A DNA stretch of 64,000 nucleotides from Nitrospirota bacterium (GTDB taxonomy: Bacteria > Nitrospirota > Thermodesulfovibrionia > Thermodesulfovibrionales > UBA1546), in contig JACPZK010000006.1 of assembly GCA_016195565.1 (NCBI GenBank), positions 156,900 to 220,899 of the forward strand, given 5' to 3'. Below the pieces are notes generated by a model. It searched no databases, was not told the DNA's origin, and saw nothing but the letters and a program-made list of their open reading frames with translations. Positions 25,529 to 34,373 of this stretch are shown here, one piece after another. The position numbers were made by a program, and so were the translations under genes. How positions within the stretch are numbered: the first letter of the stretch is position 1; the number at the start of each line of letters is the position of its first letter.

Positions 25529-26731
25529 TTAACATACAGGATATTTCCCTCTGCTTAAATCCATACAGAATTTATTTATCTCTGAAAACTCTCTCTCAAA
25601 TATCTCCTCTGCCGTCTTTGCTATCTCGCCAATCTTTCTTCCCCTTTCCAGCAAAACCTGCGCAGTAGCAACCTGCGGTTCATCTATCGGAGTGCCTATC
25701 CTGCTTAAAAGAAGGACATAGACTTCTTTAATTCCTTCTACCTTTTCGTAAATCTCCTTCGCAATCTTATGCGCAAGAACATTGTAAATCTTTCCGACAT
25801 GGCTTACAGGATTCTTTCCTGCTGCTGCCTCTGTGCCTAACGGCCTGTTCAGAGATATCAGCCCATTCACACGATTGCCTCTTCCAACCTGCCCTGAATC
25901 TGCATCCTCTGCTGAAGTTCCCAAAAGACTGAGATATACGCCTCCAAGCCCCCTTCCCTTTTCATCAAGAGTATTAAAATACACATTTCTTTTTTTAAAC
26001 CCCTCAAAGCGTTCAAGAAAACTCTCCATCACATCATGTATGGCTTGTTTTCTCTCAAAATAGTCGTTCTCTGATTTTATGTAATCTGCAAGCAAAGGCA
26101 TGGCAACTGTTAAATCCAGAACATTTTCCCTTCTCAGCCCCATCACCTTTATATCCTCGCCTGTCTCCGGATATTTTTGTTTGAATTTTTTTGAATTGAG
26201 AAACTGTTCAAGCTCAAGAACAATTTTTTCCGTGGGGCTTAAAGGATAATATCCCACAGCTGCTGATGTGTCATTTGCGGGCAGCACTCTTCCTTTCCTC
26301 AAAAAAATGTCCGTAAGTTCTTCTGAACCGGGCGCAAGCACAATGCGGTATTTTAAATGCCTCTCAGGGTCAACAAACCTCAAATTTCTCTTCAACCACT
26401 TTTTCGCAGCACTAACTGCAATATCAGCCACAGGTATTTCTTTATTGCCTGCCCTGAAAGTCGCCCTGTCACCTATCGTAAGCTCCATCGGCTTAAGAAC
26501 TCTGCCGCCTCCAAAATATTTCTTAACCCTGCCCGCGGCAAGCAGGCCTTTGTCTATGTTGTGGTGAAGAATTGTGCCGAACTGTTTGATATATTCCTTT
26601 GACAATGCCACTGATATTGCATCCATCATCGAATCGCACATGTAATCAGGATGCCCGATGCCCTTCCTCTCAACAATCTCAACCCGATGCTCTGTTATTG
26701 ACTTGCCCTTATATGTTTCGATTACGATCAT
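25529..26731 (-). CDS. S-adenosylmethionine synthetase, archaeal type
   Basis: A 400-residue enzyme that makes AdoMet from methionine and ATP. It matches the archaeal MAT family, not bacterial MetK: VERKGIGHPDYMCDSMMDAI, GGGRVLKPMELTIGDRA, GRGNRVNGLISLNRP and AAGKNPVSHVGKIYN. The frame opens at a GTG at 26749, but the ATG at 26731 with GGAAGG upstream is preferred; it lies 3 bases after pgi. It is probably the last gene of hemL-atpZ-atpI-pgi-mat. Archaeal-type MAT is found in a limited set of bacteria. Confidence 0.9.
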   Translation of the reverse strand: MIVIETYKGKSITEHRVEIVERKGIGHPDYMCDSMMDAISVALSKEYIKQFGTILHHNIDKGLLAAGRVKKYFGGGRVLKPMELTIGDRATFRAGNKEIPVADIAVSAAKKWLKRNLRFVDPERHLKYRIVLAPGSEELTDIFLRKGRVLPANDTSAAVGYYPLSPTEKIVLELEQFLNSKKFKQKYPETGEDIKVMGLRRENVLDLTVAMPLLADYIKSENDYFERKQAIHDVMESFLERFEGFKKRNVYFNTLDEKGRGLGGVYLSLLGTSAEDADSGQVGRGNRVNGLISLNRPLGTEAAAGKNPVSHVGKIYNVLAHKIAKEIYEKVEGIKEVYVLLLSRIGTPIDEPQVATAQVLLERGRKIGEIAKTAEEIFEREFSEINKFCMDLSRGKYPVC

Positions 26732-26733
26732 CT

Positions 26734-28071
26734 TCACACCTTCCAGCACATCTTCTTCGCCTTTGCCTTCTCCACCTCTTCTTTTTTTGCCTCGTATCCC
26801 TTTTTCCCCATCATGCCGTAAGTGAAGTTCTTGCCCTCCTCAACACCGGGCTGGTTAAAGGGATTCACGCCGTATAAAAAACCTGTGAACGCTGTCGCCA
26901 TCTCAAAGAAATGGAATAACTGCCCCATGTGGTACGCATCTATCTTCGGAATGCTTATTGTCATATTCGGCCTTTTAATCTTTGACAGGGCAAGCTCTGT
27001 TGATTCCTGCTCTGCCTTAATAAGCTCTGAAAGCGTATGCCCTCCGAGATAGCTCGTTCCTTCCACATCCTTAAAAACTTTCGGGATTTCAAAGTCAACC
27101 CCATAATCATCAACTTTTATAAATACGACAACTTTATCCTCAGGGCCTTCCATCCATAACTGAAGCTGGGAATGCTGGTCTGTTGTGCCGAGTGACGGAT
27201 ATGGCGTAAGCCCTGACCCAGATTTCCCGAGGCTCTCTGCCCATAACTGACAGAACCATTCTGCTGTTGGTTTCAGTCCGTCAGCATAAGGAATCAAAAC
27301 ATTTATGTTTCTCTTTTCCTCCCTTTCCATGAGATAAAGCAATGTCCCGAAAAGATATGCTGGGTTTTTCCATATCTCTGCATCCGAGCATTTACTGTGA
27401 ATATCCCTTGCGCCTTTAAGCATTTCATCTGCATCAACGCCTGCAACCTCGGCGCAAAGCAAACCCACAGGGCTAAGGACAGAATATCTTCCTACAACAC
27501 CCTGCGGAATTGAGAGTGTCCTGAATCCTTTTTCATCTACAATCATTCTCAGGCTGCCTTTTTCAGGGTCAGTTGTCGCAATAAAATTTTTTGCTGAATC
27601 AGAAACAGCGCTGTTCATCTTATCCCACAGTATCATGAAAGACGCCATTGTCTCGGCAGTGCTTCCTGATTTTGTGATGACATTAACCGCTGTTTTTTTA
27701 ATGCCTGCCAGAGATAAAATCCGCTGAAGCGTCCTCGGATCGACATTATCATAAACAAACACCCTTGGCTTCTTGTCAAGGTTGTGGAAAGGGCTCAGCG
27801 CCTCCAGTATCGCCCTCGGGCCAAGTGCAGAGCCGCCGATACCGAGGATTAAGAAGTTCTCAAATTTTTTCCTGACATCTGATGCGATTTTTTTAATCTC
27901 TGACGTGTCCTGCTCAAGAAGGCCTATAAATGCGAGTTCAGGCCTTTCTTTTGCCTTTATTCGTTTATCAATTTCATATACGACTGCCTTTATACCCTCA
28001 ATCTGTCTCTCAGAGATGCCCTTCTCTCCTATCACATCCCCCATCATATTTGAAAAATTGAGCTCAAGCAT
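26734..28071 (-). CDS. pgi: Glucose-6-phosphate isomerase
   Basis: A 445-residue glycolytic enzyme that interconverts glucose 6-phosphate and fructose 6-phosphate. The first SIS domain has ILGIGGSALGPRAILEAL and ITKSGSTAETMA. The signature PYADGLKPTAEWFCQLWAES and the LGTTDQHSQLQLWMEG block with the catalytic histidine are present. Glucose 6-phosphate is also the substrate of Ino1 in this window. It follows the small ATP synthase accessory genes, an unusual position. Confidence 0.93.
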   Translation of the reverse strand: MLELNFSNMMGDVIGEKGISERQIEGIKAVVYEIDKRIKAKERPELAFIGLLEQDTSEIKKIASDVRKKFENFLILGIGGSALGPRAILEALSPFHNLDKKPRVFVYDNVDPRTLQRILSLAGIKKTAVNVITKSGSTAETMASFMILWDKMNSAVSDSAKNFIATTDPEKGSLRMIVDEKGFRTLSIPQGVVGRYSVLSPVGLLCAEVAGVDADEMLKGARDIHSKCSDAEIWKNPAYLFGTLLYLMEREEKRNINVLIPYADGLKPTAEWFCQLWAESLGKSGSGLTPYPSLGTTDQHSQLQLWMEGPEDKVVVFIKVDDYGVDFEIPKVFKDVEGTSYLGGHTLSELIKAEQESTELALSKIKRPNMTISIPKIDAYHMGQLFHFFEMATAFTGFLYGVNPFNQPGVEEGKNFTYGMMGKKGYEAKKEEVEKAKAKKMCWKV

Positions 28072-28088
28072 AATATTCCTCCATGGAT

Positions 28089-28451
28089 TCAGGCTTCCTT
28101 TGCCGCCTTGAATCCCACTGTAAGAAGCACAATTAGAACTGTTGTAATCCCCACAAAAATCCCGGCTATATTTATGACCTTAAGCCACATGAGTATAATC
28201 AGAATTACGAAAAGAATAAAAAGTCTTATAAGGCTGAAGAATACCAGTTTTCCGCTTACCTGCTCTCCTGTGCCGACCAGACCTCCGATGCCCCATGCAA
28301 GCCCCTTGAGATTTGCAAGGGCAAGTATCCCGCCAATCAGGATGCTCAGAGGAAGCCTCTTCCACTCAATTACAGCCGAGATTATTGCAATAGGAATCAG
28401 CGAAAAAACAGACTGCCTATATACCCTTTTTATTATTTCCGTCATCCCCAT
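28089..28451 (-). CDS. atpI: AtpI-like ATP synthase accessory membrane protein
   Basis: A 120-residue protein with four hydrophobic segments and the GILALANLKGLAWGI block typical of ATP synthase subunit I proteins. These help assemble the c-ring. It overlaps the end of atpZ by 35 bases, which indicates tight coupling. The genes atpB and atpE, which usually come next, are absent; pgi follows instead. Confidence 0.7.
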   Translation of the reverse strand: MGMTEIIKRVYRQSVFSLIPIAIISAVIEWKRLPLSILIGGILALANLKGLAWGIGGLVGTGEQVSGKLVFFSLIRLFILFVILIILMWLKVINIAGIFVGITTVLIVLLTVGFKAAKEA

Positions 28452-28674
28452 CGTATGTCTTCCTCGCCATTCTTATGAGTTCGCGAAAACCTGCAATTAT
28501 CCCGATTATTAAAAAAATAATTGTAAGCCATGGATATGTTATTACACCGAGGTATTTATCGAAGAGATAATCAAGCCCGTATCCCATAGCAAGCCCGACA
28601 AAAGTCGCAAGCACAAGGTTAAGCCCTATCGTGCTTGCCTCAAGAAGCTGCCTGAATAAGGGTTTTTCTGCCAT
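28417..28674 (-). CDS. atpZ: AtpZ/AtpI family protein
   Basis: An 85-residue protein with two membrane segments (residues 16-38 and 46-66). The GYGLDYLFDKYLG motif between them is the hallmark of the AtpZ family, which acts with AtpI as a c-ring assembly and possibly magnesium or calcium transport unit. It is the first of the atpZ-atpI-pgi-mat group and is separated from hemL by a repeat region. Confidence 0.82.
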   Translation of the reverse strand: MAEKPLFRQLLEASTIGLNLVLATFVGLAMGYGLDYLFDKYLGVITYPWLTIIFLIIGIIAGFRELIRMARKTYDGDDGNNKKGI

Positions 28675-28678
28675 AAAA

Positions 28679-28862
28679 GTTAAGAACGAAAGTTAAAAGT
28701 TTTCCCTCTTTCGTATTTATGTTGAAAAATCCAAACTGGATACTCCGGTCAAGCCGGAGTATGACAGAATAAGAAGTCATTCCCCGACTTGATCGGGGAA
28801 TCCAGAAGGTTTGTCATTTGTATAACTTTCAACTTCTGTTTCTTAACTCTCAACTTTCTTTT
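28679..28862. repeat. Composite repeat between hemL and atpZ
   Basis: Period-7 arms (AAGTTAA types at 28679-28700 and AACTTTC/AACTCTC types at 28823-28862) enclose GGATACTCCGG and CCGGAGTATGAC, then GTCATTCCCCGACTTGATCG with GGGGAATCCAG. It is the same nested architecture as at 236-432. The right arm contains the last three codons of hemL. Confidence 0.78.
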
Positions 28863-30163
28863 AAAGACTCGTAAGCTGCTTTTACTGTTTTCTCTATGTC
28901 CTTTTCCGTATGCGCAAGCGACATAAAACCTGCTTCGAACTGGGAAGGCGCAATATTAACTCCTCTCTTAAGCATCCCCGTAAAGAATCTTGCAAACTTT
29001 GCGGTGTCAGATGTCTTTGCAGTGTTGTAATCAAAAATATCCTTATCAGTGAAATATGTGCAGAACATAGCGCCTGCCCTGTAAAATCTGGTTTTTACGC
29101 CAGCCTTCTTTGCCGCATCAACCAGCCCCTCTTCAAGTATTGCACAGAGTTTTTCGAGTTTTTTATAGGTCCCTTTGCCTGATAGAATCTTGAGGGTTTC
29201 AATGCCTGCCGTCATGGCAAGCGGATTTCCTGAAAGCGTGCCTGCCTGATAAACAGGTCCCTCCGGCGACACCATTGACATAATCTCTTTTTTGCCTCCG
29301 TATGCTCCGACTGGAAGCCCGCCTCCTATCACCTTGCCAAGACATGTCATGTCTGGCTTTATCTTAAAATATTCCTGAGCGCCTCCATACGCAACCCTGA
29401 AACCTGTCATAACCTCATCAAATATCAGGATGATTCCGTATTTTTTTGTTAGCTCTCTAAGCGCCTCAAGGAATCCCGGGCGCGGAAGAACGCATCCGAT
29501 ATTTCCCACAACAGGCTCAACTATGACGCAGGCTGCTGATTTCCATTCTCTTTCAATCACTGTCTTTAATGCACCTAAATCATTAAACGGAAGAGTTATA
29601 GTATTCTGAGCATAGGACTTCGGAACTCCGGGGCTGTCAGGGACTCCGAATGTCATTGCGCCTGAACCTGCCTTAACAAGCAGGCCGTTTGCATGGCCGT
29701 GATAACATCCCTCAAATTTTATAATCTTATCCCTCTTTGTAAATCCCCTCGCAACCCTTATTGCGCTCATCGCTGCCTCTGTCCCTGAATTCACCATCCT
29801 AACCTTATCTATGGACGGATATGCCTTAATAACAAGGTTTGCGAGTTCAATCTCAAGAAGGGTTGGAGCGCCATAGCTCGTTCCTCTTTCTATCGCTGAT
29901 TTCAGCGCCTTAACTACTTTTGGGTGTGCATGCCCGAGTATGAGAGGCCCCCATGAAAGCACATAATCAATATAAGAATTGCCGTCTACATCATATATCT
30001 TTGAGCCTTTTGCCCTTTTGATGAAAATAGGATTTCCGCCCACAGCCTTAAACGCCCTGACAGGACTGTTCACGCCTCCCGGCATCACAGCCTTTGCCTG
30101 ATTAAAATATTTCTGAGATTTCCGATAGGTTTTCATCTTCTGAAAGTGCTCAAAGTCTATCAT
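28850..30163 (-). CDS. hemL: Glutamate-1-semialdehyde 2,1-aminomutase
   Basis: A 437-residue PLP enzyme that forms 5-aminolevulinate for tetrapyrroles. The PLP lysine is in [17 protein letters not shown], the phosphate and aspartate region in [15 protein letters not shown], and the N-terminal [12 protein letters not shown] block is typical. Tetrapyrrole supply fits the siroheme enzyme DsrAB and cytochromes in this window. The start may be the ATG at 30136 rather than 30163. Confidence 0.95.
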   Translation of the reverse strand: MIDFEHFQKMKTYRKSQKYFNQAKAVMPGGVNSPVRAFKAVGGNPIFIKRAKGSKIYDVDGNSYIDYVLSWGPLILGHAHPKVVKALKSAIERGTSYGAPTLLEIELANLVIKAYPSIDKVRMVNSGTEAAMSAIRVARGFTKRDKIIKFEGCYHGHANGLLVKAGSGAMTFGVPDSPGVPKSYAQNTITLPFNDLGALKTVIEREWKSAACVIVEPVVGNIGCVLPRPGFLEALRELTKKYGIILIFDEVMTGFRVAYGGAQEYFKIKPDMTCLGKVIGGGLPVGAYGGKKEIMSMVSPEGPVYQAGTLSGNPLAMTAGIETLKILSGKGTYKKLEKLCAILEEGLVDAAKKAGVKTRFYRAGAMFCTYFTDKDIFDYNTAKTSDTAKFARFFTGMLKRGVNIAPSQFEAGFMSLAHTEKDIEKTVKAAYESLKES

Positions 30164-30251
30164 GAAAATATTTTATATGTCAAACATCTTCTGAATCAGC
30201 ACAGAGAGACGATTATTTGACTTTACGCATTTTTTTTGGTTATTCTTCATT

Positions 30252-30506
30252 ATGGATTGGCTCATAAAATCTGCCATTGTTACAGGCCTTTTTGCCCTAA
30301 CGTTCATGCTTAACATGCCTTTTGGTTACCTGCGGGGAAAAACAAAAAGATTTTCATTGAAGTGGTTTCTTTATATACACCTGCCGATACCTTTTGTCCT
30401 GCTTGCAAGAATACTATCGAATATTGATATAACATATATCCCCTTGTTTGTATTAGCCGCAGTCATAGGCCAGGTCTGGGGCGGAAAACTGGAGTTTAAA
30501 TCTTGA
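30252..30506 (+). CDS. Small membrane protein next to alcohol dehydrogenase
   Basis: An 84-residue protein with two or three hydrophobic segments and the loop MPFGYLRGKTKRFSLKWFLY. The last codons overlap the TTG start of the following dehydrogenase (TTGA overlap). I recognise it only as a conserved hypothetical membrane protein. Coupling to the dehydrogenase suggests a shared role. Confidence 0.6.
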   Translation: MDWLIKSAIVTGLFALTFMLNMPFGYLRGKTKRFSLKWFLYIHLPIPFVLLARILSNIDITYIPLFVLAAVIGQVWGGKLEFKS

Positions 30507-31519
30507 AAGCTAATATCCTCGTAAGCCCCCGCAAGATAGAGCTTCGTGAGTTGAAAGTTCCGGAACCCTCTCGCGGAGAAATCCTTGTAAAAATCAAGGC
30601 AGCGCTTACCTGCGGAACAGACCTTAAGGCTTTCAGCAGGGGACATCATATAATTCCGATGCCCGGAGTCTTCGGACATGAATTCTCCGGAATAATTGCG
30701 GCAGCAGGTAAAGGAGTAAAAAAATTCAGAAAAGGCAATGAGATAATGGCAGTCCACAGCGCTCCCTGCCTTAAGTGCAGATACTGCAAGAGAGGGCTTT
30801 TTAATATCTGCGAAAATATAATGGAGACCAAAGTCCTCGGAGCATTCGCAGAGTATATTCTGCTTCCGGAGCATATTGTGAAACAGAATGTATTTCGCAA
30901 ACCTAAAAACCTGACATTTGAAGAGGCTGCATTCCTTGAGCCGCTGTCATGCGTTATACACGGAATGCAGGGACTGCAAATAAAAAAAGGTGACAGGGCC
31001 TTGATAATAGGCGCGGGGCCCATCGGGCTTCTCCATCTTCTTTTACTGAAAAATAAAGGCGCTGATGTGATAATTTCAGGCTTTGAGAAAAGGCGCCTTG
31101 CGCTTGCAAAGAAACTCGGCGCTGCGTCAGCAGTAACACCCGATAGCATTGAATCCAATGTAGAAAGTTTTACCGGGGGGTTAGGCGTTGACTATGTATT
31201 TGAGTGCACAGGCCAGCCTTCCGTATGGCAGTCAGCGGTATATTATGTCAGAAGGGGCGGAACAGTTATTTTATTCGGAGGATGCAAGACAGGCACAACA
31301 GTGACTTATGATACGAGCAGGCTTCACTATGATGAGATAACATTAAAGGGAGTATTCCATTTCACGCCTGCTGATGTTAAAGAGGCGTATAACCTCCTGA
31401 AAAAACGGCAGATACCTGTATCAAAGCTGATATCAGGGCAATATCTCCTGACCGATACTGAAAAGGCATTTTTGAAACTCATGGAAGGCGAAGGGATAAA
31501 ATATGCGATTATTCCCTGA
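30503..31519 (+). CDS. Zinc-dependent alcohol dehydrogenase (threonine/sorbitol dehydrogenase-like)
   Basis: A 338-residue medium-chain dehydrogenase. The catalytic zinc site is around LTCGTDLKAF and GHEFSG; the structural zinc site is CLKCRYCKRGLFNIC. The NAD site is IIGAGPIGLLHLLLL. It starts at TTG 30503 with GGAG upstream and overlaps the preceding small gene. Substrate cannot be assigned; the family includes sugar-alcohol, threonine and aryl alcohol enzymes. It is the first of a broken tandem dehydrogenase array. Confidence 0.85.
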   Translation: MKANILVSPRKIELRELKVPEPSRGEILVKIKAALTCGTDLKAFSRGHHIIPMPGVFGHEFSGIIAAAGKGVKKFRKGNEIMAVHSAPCLKCRYCKRGLFNICENIMETKVLGAFAEYILLPEHIVKQNVFRKPKNLTFEEAAFLEPLSCVIHGMQGLQIKKGDRALIIGAGPIGLLHLLLLKNKGADVIISGFEKRRLALAKKLGAASAVTPDSIESNVESFTGGLGVDYVFECTGQPSVWQSAVYYVRRGGTVILFGGCKTGTTVTYDTSRLHYDEITLKGVFHFTPADVKEAYNLLKKRQIPVSKLISGQYLLTDTEKAFLKLMEGEGIKYAIIP

Positions 31520-31594
31520 AGCTGTTCCATCACCTCTGAGCCCCTATCTTCACTCATCTATGATAAAATAGTTCACAGCAAGAAGGAGGTTGTT

Positions 31595-31834
31595 ATGCCC
31601 AAGACAATAGAAGCTATATATGAAGACGGAGTTTTCAAGCCATTAAAAAAGATACGGCTAACTGAGCATCAAAAAGTGGAGTTAAATATCTTTACAAAAG
31701 ACGAGATTGATAATATAACAAAAACGGCCCTCGATATTATAGGAATCGGCAAAAGCACATTCAAAGATACCGCACAAAAACATGATGAATATCTTTATGG
31801 TAAAAAACGCCACCTCTTAAAGAAAGTCCAATGA
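31595..31834 (+). CDS. DUF104-type antitoxin
   Basis: A 79-residue protein with the DUF104/AF2212-like N-terminus [19 protein letters not shown], known from antitoxins of PIN toxins. A strong AAGGAGG site precedes the ATG. It overlaps the toxin start by 4 bases (ATGA), the usual antitoxin-first order. Confidence 0.82.
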   Translation: MPKTIEAIYEDGVFKPLKKIRLTEHQKVELNIFTKDEIDNITKTALDIIGIGKSTFKDTAQKHDEYLYGKKRHLLKKVQ

Positions 31835-32235
31835 TAGTATTTGTTGATACAAGCGCATGGGTTGCGATTGCAGACAAAAATGACCAGTATGCAGCAGAAG
31901 CAAGCAACCTTTATAAAGACCTTATCTTTAAACGAGAGCAACTTACCACTTCTGATTTCGTTCTTGTAGAAACCTACAATCTCCTTTCGCAAACCATAGG
32001 AAGCAAAGCCACAGTAAGTTTTGGCAATAAACTAAAGGCTATCCCTTTTTTAAAATTAATTTCAATAACTCTCAGTGATTGGGAAAGAGCATGGGAAATC
32101 CTTGACAAGTATGGGGATAAGAATTTTTCTTTTACAGATTGCACAAGCTTTGCTTTAATGGAACGATTAAAACTTAGAGATGCTTTTACTTTTGACGCTC
32201 ACTTCACTCGGTATGGGTTTAGTCGAATCCCATAA
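31831..32235 (+). CDS. PIN-domain ribonuclease toxin (VapC-like)
   Basis: A 134-residue PIN toxin. Acidic residues of the nuclease centre are visible in [33 protein letters not shown] and TFDAHF. VapC toxins cut tRNA or rRNA and are held inactive by the cognate antitoxin. The pair sits between two alcohol dehydrogenase genes that read in the same direction, with 9 bases to the second one, so it looks inserted into a tandem array. Confidence 0.85.
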   Translation: MIVFVDTSAWVAIADKNDQYAAEASNLYKDLIFKREQLTTSDFVLVETYNLLSQTIGSKATVSFGNKLKAIPFLKLISITLSDWERAWEILDKYGDKNFSFTDCTSFALMERLKLRDAFTFDAHFTRYGFSRIP

Positions 32236-32244
32236 ATTTTAACA

Positions 32245-33270
32245 ATGAAAGTTGCTAAACTCTACAGTTTTAATGATATCAGGATTGAGGATATTCCAAT
32301 TCCGGAAATTGGTCTTGGAGACGCCCTCATAAAGACACATGCCTGCGGCATATGTTCCGGCGATGTGATGCCGTGGTATATAGAGAAAAAGGCTCCGGTT
32401 GTCATCGGGCATGAGCCCACAGGCGAGATAGTGGAAGTCGGCAAAGACGTTACTTCATTTAAACCCGACAGCAGGGTGTTCACGCATCACCATGCACCGT
32501 GTTTTACATGCAGGTTCTGCAGGCGCGGTGATTATGTCCAGTGCGAGACATGGAAAAACACAAAGATAATTCCCGGAGGGATTTCAGAATATATTCTCAT
32601 ACCTCAGATTAATCTTGAAAATGATACACTGCGCCTTCCTGATACGCTCAGCTACGAAGACGGCACTTTGATAGAGCCAACTGCATGTGTTGTTAAAGCT
32701 CTGAAAAGAGTCGCCATAAGAAGAGGAGATACTGTCCTTGTTATAGGGCTTGGCTTCATGGGACAGTTAAATGTCCTGCTTGCAAGGAAATACGGCGCAG
32801 GCAGAATCATCGGAGCTGACATGGTTCAGTTCAGGCTTAATAAGGCAAAGGAACTCGGCGCAGACGAGGTGATTGATGTTTCAAAAGACAAGCTCATTGA
32901 TGCCCTTAAAGAATTAACTGAAGGAGAGATGGTGGATGTGGTTGTGGTCGGGCCGAACAGCGCCGAAGCAATGAAACAGGGAATTGAATGCACAGGCGCA
33001 GGAGGAAAAGTCTTATTCTTTACGCCTGCAAAGCCTGATGAGAAACTTATAATTGACCCGAATGAACTCTATTTCAAAGATATAAATATTGTTACAAGTT
33101 ACTCCTGCGGCCCTACAGACACAGTGGATGCGCTTGAAATAATAGAGAACGGAATTGTAAGCGCTGAAAAGCTTGTTACGCACAGATTCCCGATAGAAAA
33201 AACTGCCGAGGCATTCAGATTAACGGCAGAGGCAAAGGATTCGCTAAAGAGCGTTATTGTGTTTGAATAG
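32245..33270 (+). CDS. Zinc-dependent alcohol dehydrogenase, second copy
   Basis: A 341-residue medium-chain dehydrogenase related to, but clearly different from, the one at 30503. Zinc motifs are HACGICSGDVMPW, IGHEPTGEI and CFTCRFCRRGDYVQC. The NAD site is VIGLGFMGQLNVLLA. The C-terminus LTAEAKDSLKSVIVFE is almost the same as a 17-codon remnant at 34269, which shows a third gene once followed. Substrate unknown. Confidence 0.85.
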   Translation: MKVAKLYSFNDIRIEDIPIPEIGLGDALIKTHACGICSGDVMPWYIEKKAPVVIGHEPTGEIVEVGKDVTSFKPDSRVFTHHHAPCFTCRFCRRGDYVQCETWKNTKIIPGGISEYILIPQINLENDTLRLPDTLSYEDGTLIEPTACVVKALKRVAIRRGDTVLVIGLGFMGQLNVLLARKYGAGRIIGADMVQFRLNKAKELGADEVIDVSKDKLIDALKELTEGEMVDVVVVGPNSAEAMKQGIECTGAGGKVLFFTPAKPDEKLIIDPNELYFKDINIVTSYSCGPTDTVDALEIIENGIVSAEKLVTHRFPIEKTAEAFRLTAEAKDSLKSVIVFE

Positions 33271-33343
33271 AAGAATTTGACCCCTTTCCCCCCACAGTTT
33301 AGCCTTCCGCCCTTCCCGCCCTTGACAAAAGCATCGGTTATAA

Positions 33344-33383
33344 TTACCATATATTATGGTTATATTACCAACTATTATGGTAA
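33344..33383 (+). promoter_or_regulatory. Two operator-like palindromes
   Basis: TTACCATATATTATGGTTA (33344-33362) and TTACCAACTATTATGGTAA (33365-33383) share the arms ACCA and TGGT. Their centres are 21 bases apart, two helical turns. They lie just upstream of the winged-helix gene and could be its own binding sites. Confidence 0.55.
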
Positions 33384-33394
33384 GAGAGGTTTGA

Positions 33395-33724
33395 ATGCTG
33401 GAAGGATTGTTCGGGAATGTAATAATTGAGAAAATTCTGTTCTTTCTCTATGTATATGGCGAGGGGTATCCCATGGGCATGGCAAGGGTCTTTGGAGTGC
33501 CGGTAAACAGAATCCAGCAACAGCTTAAACGGCTTGAGAACGGCGGGGTTGTCGCAAGCCGGCTTGTCGGAAAGGTAAGGCTCTATACATTTAACCCGAG
33601 ATTCCCTCTTCTGAAGGAACTAAAGGAGTTGACGGCAAGGGCTTATGAATTTGTTCCTAAAAATGAAAAAGACAGATATTTCACTATGCGCAGAAGGCCG
33701 AGAAGGGCAGGAAAACCATTGTGA
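33395..33724 (+). CDS. Winged-helix DNA-binding protein paired with a nucleotidyltransferase
   Basis: A 109-residue protein with a winged helix-turn-helix (residues 5-75: IIEKILFFLYVYGEGYPMGM, then VPVNRIQQQLKRLENGGVV, then a wing VRLYTFNPR). Proteins of this type occur directly before nucleotidyltransferase genes in toxin-antitoxin-like pairs. Its stop overlaps the GTG start of the next (broken) gene. Two palindromes lie upstream. Confidence 0.72.
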   Translation: MLEGLFGNVIIEKILFFLYVYGEGYPMGMARVFGVPVNRIQQQLKRLENGGVVASRLVGKVRLYTFNPRFPLLKELKELTARAYEFVPKNEKDRYFTMRRRPRRAGKPL

Positions 33725-34261
33725 AAACCGATTGGGAAAATATAGGAATTAAAGAACTCGCTTCTATCATATCCAGCAAGCTCAATGAGAAAGGGATTGA
33801 TGCAATTCTTGTAGGCGGCGCCTGCGTTTCTATACTATACAAAGAATAAATATCTTTCTATTGACCTTGATTTTGTATCTTCCGCCACAATAAAAGAAAT
33901 TTCTCCGGCGCTTTCAGAACTGGGGTTTGAGAGAAAAAGCTCTCGTCATTTTGAAAGAGAAGACTGCCCTTTCTTCATAGAATTTGTCTCTCCTCCCGCA
34001 GCCATTGGCAGCGAACCCATTAGAGGAAAAACCGTTCTACAAACAAGGCGCGGGAGCATTTTCCTGCTCACACCAACCGACAGCGTTAAAGACAGGCTTG
34101 CCGCATATTATCACTGGAATGACCCTCAGGCGCTGGAGCAGGCATTAATGCTTGCAAAGGCGCAAAAAATTAATCTGCAAGAAGTAAAACGCTGGTCAGA
34201 GAAAGAAGGGCATAAAGATAAATATAATTTTTTCCTGAAGGGGCTGAAGAAAAGCAAATAA
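33721..34261 (+). pseudogene. Frameshifted nucleotidyltransferase (AbiEii/MNT-like)
   Basis: From the GTG at 33721 the frame reads VKTDWENIG and later GIDAILVGGACVSILYKE, then stops at 33847. Shifting by one base from 33845 continues NKYLSIDLDFVSSATIKEIS and runs to a TAA at 34259-34261. Removing one base (such as the G at 33844) restores YKNKYLSIDLDF, a typical nucleotidyltransferase active-site stretch with VGGA and the DLD acid pair. The toxin or enzyme half of the pair is therefore broken, or the base is a sequencing error. Confidence 0.85.
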
Positions 34262-34268
34262 TTTTCCA

Positions 34269-34319
34269 TTAACATCCGAGGCAAAAGACACGCTGAAGAG
34301 TGTGACTGTGTTTGAGTAA
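34269..34319 (+). pseudogene. C-terminal remnant of an alcohol dehydrogenase
   Basis: Seventeen codons read LTSEAKDTLKSVTVFE and stop. The dehydrogenase ending at 33270 finishes LTAEAKDSLKSVIVFE. The DNA is similar but not identical, so this is the end of a separate, related gene whose body is gone. The winged-helix/nucleotidyltransferase pair occupies the place of the missing part. Confidence 0.85.
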
Positions 34320-34373
34320 TCTTTTTATGCTATGAAACTAAGATTAAATACCCCGTTGCCTTTTTAGTTTTAC

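Noticed and set aside
33841-33850. Programmed frameshift in the nucleotidyltransferase gene
   Set aside because: The A-rich site lacks a classical slippery heptamer and no stimulatory stem is evident; a simple one-base insertion explains it.
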